In this document: one piece after another, positions 48,011-59,629 of the stretch
How the letters are laid out: every line of letters begins with the position of its first letter
Numbering within the stretch: the stretch's first letter is position 1
Assembly (NCBI GenBank): GCA_031769625.1
Contig: JAUIMM010000088.1
Span: 5,037,501-5,101,500 of the forward strand
Origin: Taudactylus pleione
Taxonomy: Eukaryota; Chordata; Amphibia; Anura; Myobatrachidae
Direction: 5' to 3'
DNA length: 64,000 bases
Notes under the pieces: model-generated
The model's input: the letters and a program-made list of their open reading frames with translations, nothing else
Told to the model about the DNA's origin: nothing
Databases searched by the model: none
Program-made: the position numbers and the translations under genes

Positions 48011-48520
48011 GGCTTGTGTAGCTATCCAAGAGAAGGGTGAGGGTGCAAGGTTGAAGAAATGCCTAGGGTGCCAAGAAGCCTTGCACCGGCCCTGCACCCA
48101 GGGGCTCCCGCGCGCGCTGTACTGTGCCGAGGAGGAGTACAGCCACTTCCTGCTGTCTGACAGGTACTCATAGTGGCTCTCTCTCTCCCCTCTTCCTCGG
48201 GGCTGTCAGACACCGGTGGGAGGAGTCGATGGGTCTGCAGTGGCCACAAACTAACACCCTGTAAAAGATGCTGCTGTGTGCAGGCTGCAATGCTCTGTCT
48301 CTGTGTACTGGAGCAATGCTCTGCTTTTGTGCTCTGTCTGTGTACGGAAGGGATGATCTGTGCAGGATGCTCGTTATGGTGATGATGATTGGTGCTCTGT
48401 GATACATGGTGTACTGTACATATAAATGCAGTGTGAGGGATGCTGGCGGTATAGGATGCTTTATACGACTAGGAGCACCGGCGCCCCCATTTACATACAC
48501 TCCCAAATATACATATTATA

Positions 48521-48658
48521 CCCCTGGCAACGAGCGTAAAACTCCTGGCAATGAGCATGGAGCCCCTGGCAATGAGTATGGAGCCCCTGGCAACAGGTAT
48601 GGAACACCTGACAACAAGCATGAAACCCCTGACAACGAGCATGAGACCCCTGATGAGC
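48521..48658. repeat. 21-bp tandem repeat, ~6.5 units
   Basis: Units of CCCCTGGCAATGAGCATGGA G at 48521, 48542, 48563, 48584 and onward at 21-bp spacing, drifting to CCCCTGACAACGAGCATGAGA at the end. Because 21 is a multiple of three, frames with a 7-residue repeat stay open; no other evidence for coding. Confidence 0.9.
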
Positions 48659-49046
48659 AGGTAATTTAAAAGCAATTAGAAGCCTTACTGTGGGGCATAA
48701 AATGGTGTCAGGGGGCAAATATGTAAGTGGCACTTTGGTAATAGGCATTACAGTGTGTGGCATAATGTGTAATGGGCATTATGGTGTGTGGAATAATGTG
48801 TAAGGGGTATTATGGAGTGTGGCATAATGTGTAAAGGGCATTACTACAAGGAGGAAAAATATTGTAAACTGTCTAGGGGGGTGGGAGAACATTTTTAACT
48901 TTTGCACTGGGAGCCAAATTGCGTATAAACGGTAATTATTACCAAAATGCCGTGGAGGGGCGACAGAAACATTTTTTGGTGGGGGGGCCACAGAAAATTT
49001 TTGGCAGGGGGGGAGCAAAATGTATAGTTATGCCACTGGACACCAT

Positions 49047-49481
49047 CCAAGGGGGTGGCACCAAAATATCAAAGCTGCTCTGCTATTTTTATTTAATTCC
49101 CTCGGATGGTGTCACCAAGCAGCACTGATAGCAATGATGGATTACGCAGCTTTTCTGATTTTGCTAGACATCTTGAGTAACCTGAGGGTTATGGAGATGT
49201 CTGATGATCATGCAGTTGATTAGATGCTGTGTCTCCAGATGCAGCAGGGGATCACAGAAACTGGCAGTGGGAGTCTTTTTACTTAAGACACCTCCTGCGG
49301 CTTTTGCATCATTTTGCACTGCCCCTGCGTACAAATATGAATTGGCGGCTAAATTAGTGTTCATCTCTGAATCAGGCCCTATGACACTACAAAATACACA
49401 TCATGAGAATCTTCTCTGCATATGTATAGAATTCATGTTAATAAATTGGCAAGTACACAATGGAAATGGAAAAAAACATAC
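49047..49481. other. asic1: asic1 intron adjoining the 49482 exon
   Basis: Holds the donor-side intron sequence of the 49482 exon and a one-ended fragment TCTGAATCAGGCCC (49366-49379) of the 44297 MITE family. Nothing else recognised. Confidence 0.45.
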
Positions 49482-49538
49482 CCAATGCAGGGTCCGCACA
49501 TTCCTTGTACAGCTCTGGGGTGCAGTATGCAGCATCTC
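49482..49538 (-). CDS. asic1: asic1 coding exon (thumb end; first asic1 exon in this window)
   Basis: This 57-nt exon encodes D-A-A-Y-C-T-P-E-L-Y-K-E-C-A-D-P-A-L, preceded by two bases of a split codon and followed by one. It matches the ASIC1 segment that follows the conserved MPG motif and contains two of the disulfide-forming extracellular cysteines. On the minus strand it is preceded by a pyrimidine-rich tract ending CAG and followed by GTATGT. The trailing G joins AT at the start of the next exon to give Asp, exactly as in other ASIC1 proteins. ASIC1 is a trimeric proton-gated sodium channel of the ENaC/degenerin family in neuronal plasma membranes. The preceding exon (motif NCNCRMVHMPG) was not found between 49539 and 64000, so it is probably outside the window. 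Confidence 0.93.
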
Positions 49539-51984
49539 CTGAACAAAAAGAAAATATAAGCAGTTACTACTATGATTAATGGCGAGCTACTGGTCTACAT
49601 CATGCAGATATACAGGGAGAGGAAACAGCATTATAGAGAAATTACCTGTGAAAGTGTTATTATAAGCAGTAAAGCATTTTGCATTTATATCAAGATAAAT
49701 ATTATAGAATTCACAAGGAATCGTTAAATTATTATTATTATATTCTTTTTTTCTGTTTCAAATTAACAAATGTTATTTTTGTGATTAAACGTTCTTCTTT
49801 ATCATTATCTAGATGTACAACATCTACCGTTACAAGACTTTAAAGGAGTTACTTTCTCCCAAGCAAAGTCATATTATTGCATGCCTCCAAATTGTCCCGA
49901 TCTAGATGGAACAGTCCTAATTCTGGAGTCTGTACCATTATCCTGACTGCTGGTAATATTGGCATGTCTCACTCACATCGGTGATCGGATGCAGATGGGA
50001 GTGCACTGGAGTTTTAAGAAAAGCACAGAGGGGAAGGGGCATGTCTACATTCCCATAGTCACCCAACTGCATCACCATCACATGTTGGCAACACACCCTT
50101 CTCATTATTGTCTGGGTTCCAGAAATGTGACCGTAGGAAGCCTGTTATTGTATCATATGCATAGCCTATCACCTGGTGGCTTCTCTTGTGTGTAAATCCT
50201 ACCTCCAATACCATCTTGAGTAACACAGGGCAATTATATTCTTGAGAATTATGATTATAGTACATTGCAGATTTTCCTACGCACCTCCATGGGTTACGAA
50301 GTAAAATCTGCAATGTTTGTGGCTGTGAATTGCTGGGGAAATGGTTCAAATGCTGGCAACTTACAGTCATGGTTTTTAATTGAAGCAGTTTCAATTATCT
50401 GAGGGCTGAGTAACATGCTCTGCAAGTAAAGTGCCCAGAGCAGAGCCAGAGTTAGAGGTCAGACTGCCCCTAGGCACAGCATTATTGGCCACCCCCACCA
50501 TAAAAAAAGTAAGATAGCAAGATCATTTAATAAGTATTTGGCCTGCTACTTATATACATACATTATATTTGCAATATTTAAAATCTAATAAGTGCAAATT
50601 CTAATCACGACTGCCAGTGCCACCAGATAGGTATCCATGTTTCAGCATCTCTGATGGTCAAAGCCTTCACCTGCGAATCCCATGCCAGCTCCCTGGGCAC
50701 TGCAGTTCAGCATAGCTGCAGAATCACCCAGCAGTGACAGGCATCAGCAAGCTGCGCTGCCTCTGTCTGTCACAGATCACAATATCATGATCACATTACT
50801 GCCTGCTCAGGCTTTGCCCCCTTCACGAATGGGCCAGCCAGTCTCAATCAGATGCCTCCAGAGTTCCGGGCAGGCAATGCGTTATGGCCCAACTGCACCA
50901 CAAATCTCTGACAGTGAAACCCCACCCCCTCTTTGTTGCTAAGTTAAAAAAGGGCCAGCTGTTCTGATGTAGGGGTGGGGAAGCATGCTGCAGCACCCCA
51001 AATAAGTGGTGCCTCTAGGCCTGTGCCTCATGTGCCTAGTGGGAAATCTGCTTCTGGCCCAGAGCTATTCAATTACAGACCTGTGGACCTATGGAGGTGC
51101 AAGCTGATGTAAGCAATAACTGCTACCTCCCGCGGCAACAGACGGTATGACTCAGCCAGAAGCTAAATGATCTGCCTGTCAGCCAGCCTTAACTTTGGGA
51201 GTCAGTGTTGGTATTGGGTGCCTTCACATTTTCTCTCCCTCATAGCATAGTATGCACTGATTTCAGACTTGCATAATGTCTGTGGGCAAAAGACCTCCAG
51301 GCAAAAACTGTTATAGGGCCTGTTTCAGAAAGTAATGCAATGGCTATAACTGACGCACATAGAGTAATTGTTTGCCAGTGCACATGCGTATAAGTCGCAC
51401 TGCGTGTGCGCATCAGTCACATTGTGATTATGGATGCACAGGGCACCCACAAGCAAAATGAGTGACAGGTAGTCAGCGTTTGGGGGTGGTAATGGTGGGG
51501 TGGCCAGAAAAACGCAGGTGTCTCACCGTTTGAATGCCGTTACATGGGCGTGTATAAATTAGCCCTTGCGATCTCCTACACAGCACGAGAACCCTCTGCA
51601 AGTCAGGAGAGCTACCAAGTCTGCAGCTGGTCAGACCTATCACAAGGGCAAGATGGCCGGTCGATGTGCGTCGATGTTACAGATATTTATGCAGGTAAGC
51701 AACATGGTATGCATATAAGAAGGCAGTAGTGGACGTCCTTACGCTTGGGTATTCTTTGCAACCATTATCATATTTTCGCAGCAGTTTTGCTTTTTACCAG
51801 TTTTGGTAAATATAGGCAGGATCCTCATGGTCACAAGGAGAGCCACTATGATGAGACCTAGATAAGCCAACAACAGCTGGACACAAAGATGTGGTCCTCC
51901 ACATTGAAAGTGCTTAAAGTGAGATCATTAAGAAGGTGCCAAGGAGACCAAAATTTATTTTAGGAGGAGCATTTTGTCTCAATT
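49539..51984. other. asic1: asic1 intron upstream of the 49482 exon
   Basis: Contains the acceptor of the 49482 exon at its lower edge. I searched for the reverse complement of the preceding ASIC1 exon (NCNCRMVHMPG) and did not find it. Repeat fragments include a segment at about 50440-51060 bounded by AGAGCAGAGCCAGAGTTAGA and TCTGCTTCTGGCCCAGAGC. Confidence 0.45.
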
Positions 51985-52400
51985 TGTTAGAAACAGGGTG
52001 GTGAAATGTGTTGGGACAGGCTGATGTAATACTGGCATAATGTGCTTCATCATAATGTGTTAGAAACAGGGTGGTGAAATGTGTTGGGTACAGGCTGGTG
52101 TAAGAGTGGTATAATGTGTTTCATCATAATGTGTTAGCAACAGGGTGGTGAAATGTGTTGGGCACAGGCTGGTGTAAGACTGGTATAATGTGTTTCATCA
52201 TAATATGTTAGAAACAGGGTGGTGAAATGTGTTGGGAACAGGCTGATGTAAGACTGGTATAATGTGTTTCATCATAATGTGTTAGAAACAGAGTGGCGAA
52301 ATGTGTTGGGTACAGGCTGGTGTAAGACTGGTATAATGTGTATCATCATAATGTGTTAGAAACAGGGTGGTGAAATGTGTTGGGAATAGACTGGTGTAAT
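51985..52400. repeat. 74-bp tandem repeat, ~5.6 units
   Basis: GTTAGAAACAGGGTGGTGAA starts at 51985, 52059, 52133, 52207, 52281 and 52355, exactly 74 bp apart. Each unit continues ATGTGTTGGG-ACAGGCTGGTGTAAGACTGG and ATAATGTGTTTCATCATAAT. Few substitutions. No coding function seen. Confidence 0.95.
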
Positions 52401-53281
52401 GTGTTTAGGAAATGCTGGTATAATAGAATTTTTTAGGAAACTTTTATTAGGAACACTGTTATCCAGACTTCCAGGGCAAATGACCAGTCTCAATAAACTA
52501 TTCTGTTTGGACAATAAGATGAATTAATGAAATATCCATAGAATGTGATATTATATTGCTTCCTAGTGAAACATAAAAAAAACAATTTTGGGGTTCTGAG
52601 TTGAACTGATCTCCAGCTTAGTTTACACTGAGGTCGAGTAGAGTCCTGAATCGGGTCTTCTCGCCAAGTACGGATCTCGGATCTTAAAAGTGGATTTTGC
52701 ATGTTTTGGATTGCATGTAGGTCCTTTCCTTGTGATTTCAGGGGCAATTTTATACAGTACAGTGTATGGAGAGGATGTGGCAGGGGCATATCTATAATGG
52801 GTGCAGGGTGTGCGGTGCACGCGGGCCCCTTGGTCCAGGGCGGGGACCACACGGCACACCCTGCACCCATTTATTCAATACTTACCTCTCCGGAGTCCTG
52901 TGTCATCGGTAGCATCAGTGTAAAAATCACCTGGAAAATGGCCACCACGGCCAGTTTCCTGGCATTTTGCGCATGTGCAGTAGGGAAATCACCGGGAAAA
53001 TGGCTGCCGGACCATTTCCTCAGTGAACTGCATATGCCCAGTAGACCCTGGCACAGACTAGTGCCCAGAGTCTACTCCTGTGCCAAGTGTGCTGCCAGCC
53101 TCTGGGTAGAGAGGTGGGGGGGCGAAGATTGCTCATGGGCCCCCTCCTCTCTTAATATCCCCTGGTATGTGAGCTGTAGTTCATGCTACAATGCTACATA
53201 CTAGTCGCCATTAGAGAGCGTTGTAGGTAGATGGAGTGGGTGCAAAGCCAGTAAAAGACTGGAGGGATCTCTGTCACTCTG
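52401..53281. other. intron with a repeat shared with 18112-18363
   Basis: The segment 52780-53165 starts GGCATATCTATAATGGGTGCAG and includes GTGCAGGGTGTGCGGTGCAC with an inverted ACACGGCACACCCTGCACCC, so it is partly self-complementary. It shares its order of motifs with 18112-18363 (AATGGGTGCAGGGTGT, ATGGCC, GCGCATxxGxAGTAG). No exon seen. Confidence 0.5.
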
Positions 53282-53451
53282 AGGTAAATTTACTAAAGTG
53301 AGAGTCTTTAGAAATGTAGATGTTGCCCATAGCAACCAATCAGATTCTAGCTATTATCTTGTAGAAGTTCAATGTTAAGTATAATCTGATTGGTTGCTAT
53401 GGGCAACATCTCCACTTCTAAAAAACACAATCACTTTAGTAAATTTACCCC
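53282..53451. mobile_element. 170-bp palindromic MITE
   Basis: Ends GGTAAATTTACTAAAGTGA and its complement; interior arms GTTGCCCATAGCAACCAATC AGATT match their reverse complement AATCTGATTGGTTGCTATGGGCAAC. Non-coding hairpin element similar in design to 10853-11032. Confidence 0.75.
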
Positions 53452-53499
53452 TGTGTGTTTGTTTGTCAGACACTAACTAGCTGGCACCTGTAATCAAGT

Positions 53500-54990
53500 G
53501 CAGTGGGTTTTAGACAGTTAATTGAGGTCCTGTGTCCTTGCTACCATGTCCCTTCTAGATTCCACTTCATTAAGACAGCAATTCCCAGTCTGTACAAGGA
53601 CATTAAAAAAAACCTTATTAGTGTCCTATGAAATGCCGTTGTACCCACTGTCCACTTAACCACAGATATGTGGACAAGTGGGACAGGACAAACTAAAGAT
53701 TACATGACAGCCCACTGGGTAGGTGTATTGCCTCCAACAGTGCAAACAGCAACAGCAGCATCTAACAAATGCCAGCTCATTCAGAGGCAGGCTACTCTGT
53801 GTGTCACAGGTTTAACTAAGAGGCATACCGATGAGAACCTCTTAGAAAAACTTAGGGAAATCATTGCAAAATGGCTTACCTCGCTTGGACTCTCCTCGGG
53901 ATTTGTGATTTCTGACAATGCCACCAATATTGTGAGAGCATTACATCTAGACGAATTCAAACACGTCCCATGTTTTACTCACAATTAATTTGGTGGTGCA
54001 ACATTTTAAAAAAAATGACAGGGGCGTGCAGGAGATGCTTTCGGTGGCCCGAAAGATTTCGGGACATTTTCGACATTCAGCAACTGCATGTCGAAGATTG
54101 CAGCACCAACAAGTACTGTTGAATTTGCCCTGCCATCAGCTGAAGCAAGAGGTAGTAACTAGATGGAATTCTACCCTATATATGCTTCAGCAGATGAAGG
54201 GGTAGCAAAAGGCCATCCAAGGCTACACAACGACCTATGATATAGGGAAAGGAGCGGGAATGCACCTTAGTCAAGCACAGTCGATAATAATTTCCGTGTT
54301 GTGCAGTGGACAATAATTTCAGTGTTGTGCAAGGTTCTCGAAAATGTCCAGAAATTTTTATGGCCACAGACAGCATCTCCTGCATGCCCCTTTAATTTTT
54401 TAAAATATTTTGAACCACTAAGTTGATCTTGTGGGCAAAACATGGGTCATATTGTTCACCCATGCTCTCCCCTCCTCCCTCATAAATTTGCTTCGGTATC
54501 CAAAACTTAAATTAAATTTACTATGAATCAACCCTTCCTTTTCCTGCCTTCAACTACATACATACTCGAACTGCCCCAGGCCTCAGTCTTAATTAATAAA
54601 AAATATTTGTTTCCTGATGTGCCATGTTGGAGCTAAACTGCCAAATGTTAGTGCCGCCCACTGCTGTCGCTTAGCTTAGTCAGCCAGCTAGCTCGAGGCA
54701 ACTTTTTGGCCTAAACTGGATGAAATCAATATTCTGAGCTGTGCGGTGGTCAAAATTGACAGGAAATGACTGGAAATAAATGTTATTGAGGTTAATAATA
54801 CTGTAGGAACAAAAATAGGCCACAATGATGTGATTTCAGCTTCTTTTATGATTTTTTTTAGAAAAAATACAGATTCAAAAAAACAAAACACGCAAGGGTA
54901 ATTTTGGCAAAACCAATCCAGATCCAAAACACGAAGGAGATACAGATCCATATCCAAAACCAAAACACAGGGGATCGTGCACATCCCTAG
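53500..54990 (+). mobile_element. degraded hAT fragment (same family)
   Basis: Starts inside the transposase (GCAGTGGGTTTTAGACAGTT, equivalent to residue ~445 of the longer copy) and ends with the family right end ...GATCGTGCACATCCCTA at about 54989. The left half is missing. A second right-end-like segment (GATCCAAAAG ... GGTGTGCGCACATCTCTAG) follows at 54991-55171, so two copies of the terminal region lie in tandem. Confidence 0.88.
53530..54205 (+). pseudogene. hAT transposase core fragment
   Basis: Readable stretches are MWTSGTGQTKDYMTAHWVGV at 53668 (the preceding codons read LTTD, giving the first catalytic Asp in TTDMWTS), CVTGLTKRHTDENLLEKLRE, GFVISDNATNIVRALHLDEF with the second catalytic Asp, and VPCFTHN where the hAT CxxH motif lies. 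A frame change at 53985-53990 is followed by VVQHFKKNDRGVQEMLSVAR and TRWNSTLYMLQQM, then a stop at 54203-54205. Later sequence is shuffled: a stretch at 54176-54385 is partly inverted relative to this gene. Confidence 0.88.
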
Positions 54991-55171
54991 AACAAAGGCA
55001 GGTCCAAGTTGCATGATTTTAGTTGTTTTTTTTTGTTATGATTTTTTAAAGAAATTCAGATCCAAAAGCAGAACCAAAACCGAAACCAAAACATTACAGA
55101 GTGATTTTACCAAAACCAAAAGAGGAAGATGAGTTAGAATCAAAACACGGAGGTGTGCGCACATCTCTAGT

Positions 55172-55744
55172 GTTCAGTGGTACTCATATTTTGCCAGATT
55201 GTGTTCAGCATGCATTTGTTGGTCCTGCCCATGATTGACCCAGCTCATTTGACTATTCTGACTGTTGCGTTCCTAACCTCAGATTGTATTTCAATTAACC
55301 TGTCTGCCATTTGCCCAGACCTCAGATTGTTATATGACCATTATTTTCTTTGCTGCCAGCCCTGAACCTTACATGTTTATCTTTATGATCCCCAGGGCCT
55401 ATTTACTACAATCCGCATTTAAAATGTGGTTGTAGTGTGATATTTTTGCCTAAATTTGTATTGCGAATTTAGGAAATATCACAAGTATTTATTAAAAATC
55501 AATGCACATACAATAAAGACTACCTCTCCACTATCGCTTGTTAAATCAATGTACAGTAGTTGATGAGAATTCTTCAATTTTGTGTATAATATTCTCCACC
55601 TCACAAATGTAGTGTATCACCCACCTCAATAGTGTTGGGTATAACCGAAAAAAGGAGAAAAACTACAATACATAGTGTAAAACCCTATATACAATGAACA
55701 TTTATTACAATAAAAGACTATGAACAATAAAAACAAGTTGTCAT
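55172..55744. other. intron, anonymous, with a one-ended MITE fragment
   Basis: A GGGCCTATTTACTACAATCC motif at about 55395 resembles MITE ends, without a matching partner. No exon seen. Confidence 0.4.
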
Positions 55745-55968
55745 AATATAAAAGGAGCAGGCATCCACATCTTCATCTGGTCTCAAATCTCCTTCACATG
55801 AAACGGCTTAGCCACATCAGCCAATGTCGACGATAATACAGTTACGTGAGCACCCACGCGTTCCGACACCCCTCGGGTCTTTCTCAAGGTCAGCTCCAGT
55901 GTGAATGTCCAAGCTCAAAATATCGAGCATATATCCACCTAGCTGAAGCATGATTGGTCCCGGCATTC
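55745..55968 (-). mobile_element. 3' tail of a Penelope-like element
   Basis: Read on the minus strand, this matches 62190-62380: ACCAATCATGCTTCAGCTAG, TTCACACTGGAGCTGACCTT, GAGAAAGACCCGAGGGG, GCGTGGGTGCTCA, then GGAGATTTGAGACCAG. It is the end of the GIY-YIG gene and the 3' region of a second, mostly absent copy, in opposite orientation to the one at 61153. The hAT right end begins 11 bp after it. Confidence 0.85.
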
Positions 55969-56564
55969 TAATAAATATTAGGGGTGTGCACCGGCCACTT
56001 TTCGTGTTTTGTGTTTTGGTTTTGGATCTGGATCTTTCTTCGTGTTTTGGGTTCTGGGTTTTGTGTTTTGGATCTGTAATTTTTTGAAAAAAAGCATAAA
56101 AACAGCTGAAATCACAGAATTTGTGAGTTTTTCTGCTCCTATGCTATTATTAACCCCAATAACCTTAATTTCCACTCATTTCCAGTCTATTCTGAACACC
56201 TCACAATAGTGTTCTTATGTCCAAAAGGTTGCACCAAGGTAGCTGGATGACTATGCTAAGCGACACGAGTGGGCGGCACAACATGTGGCCCATCTAGGAG
56301 TGACACTGCAGTGGCAGACAGGATGGCAGTTTGAAAAACTAGGCCCCAAACAGTACATAATGCAAAGAAAAAAAAGAGGTGCAAGATGGAATTGTCCTTG
56401 GGCCCTACCACCCACCCTTATGTTGTATAAACAGGACATGCACACTTTAACAAACCAATTATTTCAGCGCCAGGGTCTGCCACACGACTGTGACTGAAAT
56501 GATTAGTTCGTTTGGGCCCCCACAAAACAAGCTGGCAATTAATCTGTCCCTGCACAAACTGGAT

Positions 56565-59500
56565 CTACGGAGGCAAGATGTCGTCCTCATCCACCGATTC
56601 CTCACCCTCTTCAGTGTTGTGTACATCCTCATCCTCACAGAGTATTAATTCGTCCTTGCTGGAATCCACCACCACAGGTCCCTCTGTACGTTGTGGAGGC
56701 TGGTCTCCCTGGAAGAGTTGATAATTCATTTTTATGAACATCATCTTCTCCACATTTTGTGGAAGCAACCTCCTACGCCTTTCGCTGACAAGGTTCCCGG
56801 CTGCACTAAACACTCTTTCGGAGTACACACTGGAGGGGGGCAACTCAGGTAAAATAGAGCCCGTTTGTACAGGGGCCTCCAAATTGCCTCTTTTTCCTGC
56901 CAGTACAGGTACGGACTGTCTGACATGCCTAATTGGATGCTGTCACCGATGTAATCCTTCACCATTCTGTCAGGTCCTTCAGTCCGGACCAGATGTCTAA
57001 ACTTGGTCCTGCCTGCCCTGCATCACCGCCTGCGGGTTGCTTAGGATACCTAAGTTTTTCCTGGCAGCCCCAGTTGCGGAAGAAAATGAAGAAGGGCTGT
57101 TGACGTGTCACGTTCCACTTCAGCTGACAGTGTTTTCACCAGCAGGTCTTTGCACCTCTGCAGGCTTGTGTCGGCCAGAAAGAGAGACACCACATAAGCT
57201 TTCAACCTAGGATCGAGCACGGTGGCCAAAATGTAGTGGTCTGATTTCAACAGATTGACCACCCTGGAATCCTGGCAAAGCGAATGAAAGGCTTCATCCA
57301 CAAGTCCCACATGCCGAGCGGAATCGCTCCGTCTTAGCTCCTACTTCACTTTCTCCAGCTGCTTCTGCAGAAGCCTGATGAGGGGAATGACCTGACTCAA
57401 CTTGGCAGTGTCTTAATTGACTTCACGTGTGGCAAGTTCGAAGGGCTGGAGAACCTTGCACAACACGGAAATCATTCTCCACTGCGCTTGAGTCAGGTCC
57501 ATACTCCTTCCTTTGCCTATGTCATAGGTGGATTTATAGGCTTGAATGGCCTTTTGCTGCTCCTCCATCCTCTGAAGCATATAGAGGGTTGAGTTCCACC
57601 GCGTCACAACCTCTTGCTGTAGGTGATGGCGGGGCAGGTTCAAGAGTGTTTGCTGGTGCTCCAGTCTTCGGCACGCAGTCGCTGAATGGCGAAAGTGCCC
57701 AGCAATTTTTCGGGGCACCCAAAGTGTCTCCTGCACGCCCCTGTCGCTTTTCAGAAAATTCTGCACCACCAAGTTTATTGTGTGATCAAAACATGGGACG
57801 TGCTGGAATTTGCCCAGATGTAATGCCCGCACAATATTGGTGGTGTTGTCAGATATCACAAATCCTCAGGAGAGTCTAAGTGGGGTAAGCCACTGGGCGA
57901 TGATTTCCCGCAGTTTCTCTAAGAGGTTGTCGGCGGTGTGCCTCTTACTGAAACCGGTGATACACAGCGAAGCCTGCCTTGGAAAGAGCTGGCGTTTCTG
58001 AGATGCTGCTACTGGTGACGCTGCTATTGTTGCTGCATAAGGTGATACATCTACCCAGTGGGCTGTCACAGTCATATAGTCCTTAGTCTGCCCTGTTCCA
58101 CTTGTCCACATGTCCGTGGTTAAGTGGACATTGGGTACAACCGCATTTTTCAGGACACTGAGGACACTTTTTCTGACGTTTCTGTACAGTCTCGGTATCG
58201 CCTGCCTAGTGAAGTGGAATCTAGACGGGATTTGGAACCGGGGACACACTACCTCCATCAATTGTCTAGATCCCACTGCACTAATGGCGGATACCGGACG
58301 CACGTCTAACACCAACATAGCAGTCAAGGCCTCAGTTATACGTTTTGCTGCAGGATGACTGCTGTCGTACTTCATCCTCCTCGTTAAGGACTGTTGGAGG
58401 GTCAATTGTTTAGTAAAAATAGTGGTGTTCCAACTTCCTCTCTGGGATGATGAATGACTCCCAGCAGCAACAGCAGCAGTGGCAGCAGTAGGCATAGCAA
58501 TGCGGGATCCTCCGGAGGAATCCCGGATAGGAGAGTCAGTCATGCCAGTGACATGGCCTGCAGGACTACTTCCGATCCTGGCTAAGGAAGAAATTAACGA
58601 GGAGGGAGTTAATGGTGTGTTTTGCAGGCGCTTGGATACAACAGGACAAAGGGATTTAGGTGTCCCTGGACTGCTTATGGTCTTAGCCAAAGTTTCTGAA
58701 CTTGACAGTAACTTTTTATGAACGCGCTGCAGGTGACATATAAGGGAGGATGTTCCTAGGTGGTTAACGTCCCTACCCCTACTTATTTCACCTTTACATA
58801 TGGTACATATGGCAAGACAGTTGTTGTCCGGATTTGGATAGAAATATTGCCAGACCAAAGAGGTGGAATGTTTGGTCTTCTGCCCAGGCATGACCGTGAT
58901 GGGCTTTTTCACCCCACGGACAACAACTGTCTCCCACGGAGCCTGATTTAAACAAACCACATCACCATCAGAATCCTCCTCGTCAACTTCCTCCTCAGCG
59001 CCAGCTACACCAGTATCCTCATCCTGTTGTACTTCAACAGTGACATCTTCAATTTGCATATCAGCAAGTGGACTGTGGGTGCTCCTTTCAGCACTTGCAG
59101 AGGGCGTGCAAATGGTGGAAAGAGCCACCTCTTCCCGTCCAGTGCTAGGAAGGTCAGGCATCGCAACCGCCACCACACTTGGACTCTCCTTGGGGATTTG
59201 TGATATCTTCGTAGAACGCACAGTTCTTCGCTGTGCTTTTGCCAACTTAAGTCGTTTGATTTTTTTAGCGGGATGAGGGCTTCCATCGTCATGTGAAGCT
59301 GAACCACTAGTCATGAACATAGGGATAGACCATAGCCGTTCCTTGCCACCCCGTGTCGTAAATGGCATATTGGCAAGTTTACGTTTCTCCTCAGATGATT
59401 TAAATGTTTTTTTTAAGTTCATTTTCCTGAACTTTGTCATTTGGCATTGTATATGCCCTCTACTATGACATTGGGCATCGGCCTTGGCAGATGACGTTGA

Positions 59501-59611
59501 TGGCATGTTATCGTCTATGTCATGACTAGTGGCAGCAGCTTCAGCACTAGGAGGAAGTGGTTCTTGATCTTTCCCTATTTTATTTTTATCGGAGAAAGTT
59601 TGGTCCTCCAT
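56565..59611 (-). pseudogene. hAT-family transposase with BED zinc finger
   Basis: The start codon at 59611 follows the same leader as at 27821. Residues 1-240 are low-complexity and acidic with a basic patch KKIKRLKLAKAQRR (116-129); residues 251-300 form a BED zinc finger (C269, C272, H293, H298). The RNase H-like core has the first Asp in TTDMWTS (D500), the second in ISDNTTNIVRAL, the hAT CxxH in VPCFDHTINLVV and TRWNSTLYML. The C-terminus has YLYWQEKEAIW and SSVYSERVFSAAGN with the catalytic Glu, then an acidic tail. In-frame stops occur at 57866, 57413, 57341 and 57050, and frameshifts follow in the last ~350 bp. Full length would be near 950 residues. Inactive, but all catalytic positions are legible. 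Confidence 0.94.
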
Positions 59612-59629
59612 TTATGTTATATTGATATA

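Larger units (their letters stand above)
46527..49038. mobile_element. non-autonomous hAT-like element with CAGTGGCGTAACTA ends
   Basis: The 14-bp ends CAGTGGCGTAACTA and TAGTTATGCCACTG match with one substitution, and the flanks are an exact 8-bp direct repeat GACACCAT (46519-46526 and 49039-49046). The 8-bp duplication and CAGTGG ends fit the hAT superfamily. The 2512-bp interior has no transposase; it contains a GC-rich left part, a minisatellite (47035-48010) and a 21-bp repeat (48521-48658). The two flanks join into the repeat GACACCATCCAAGGGGGTGG, so this element inserted into an older repeat. Confidence 0.9.

Noticed and set aside
57427..57879. 150-codon plus-strand frame
   Set aside because: It is the complement of the hAT transposase core on the minus strand, which carries the recognisable motifs.
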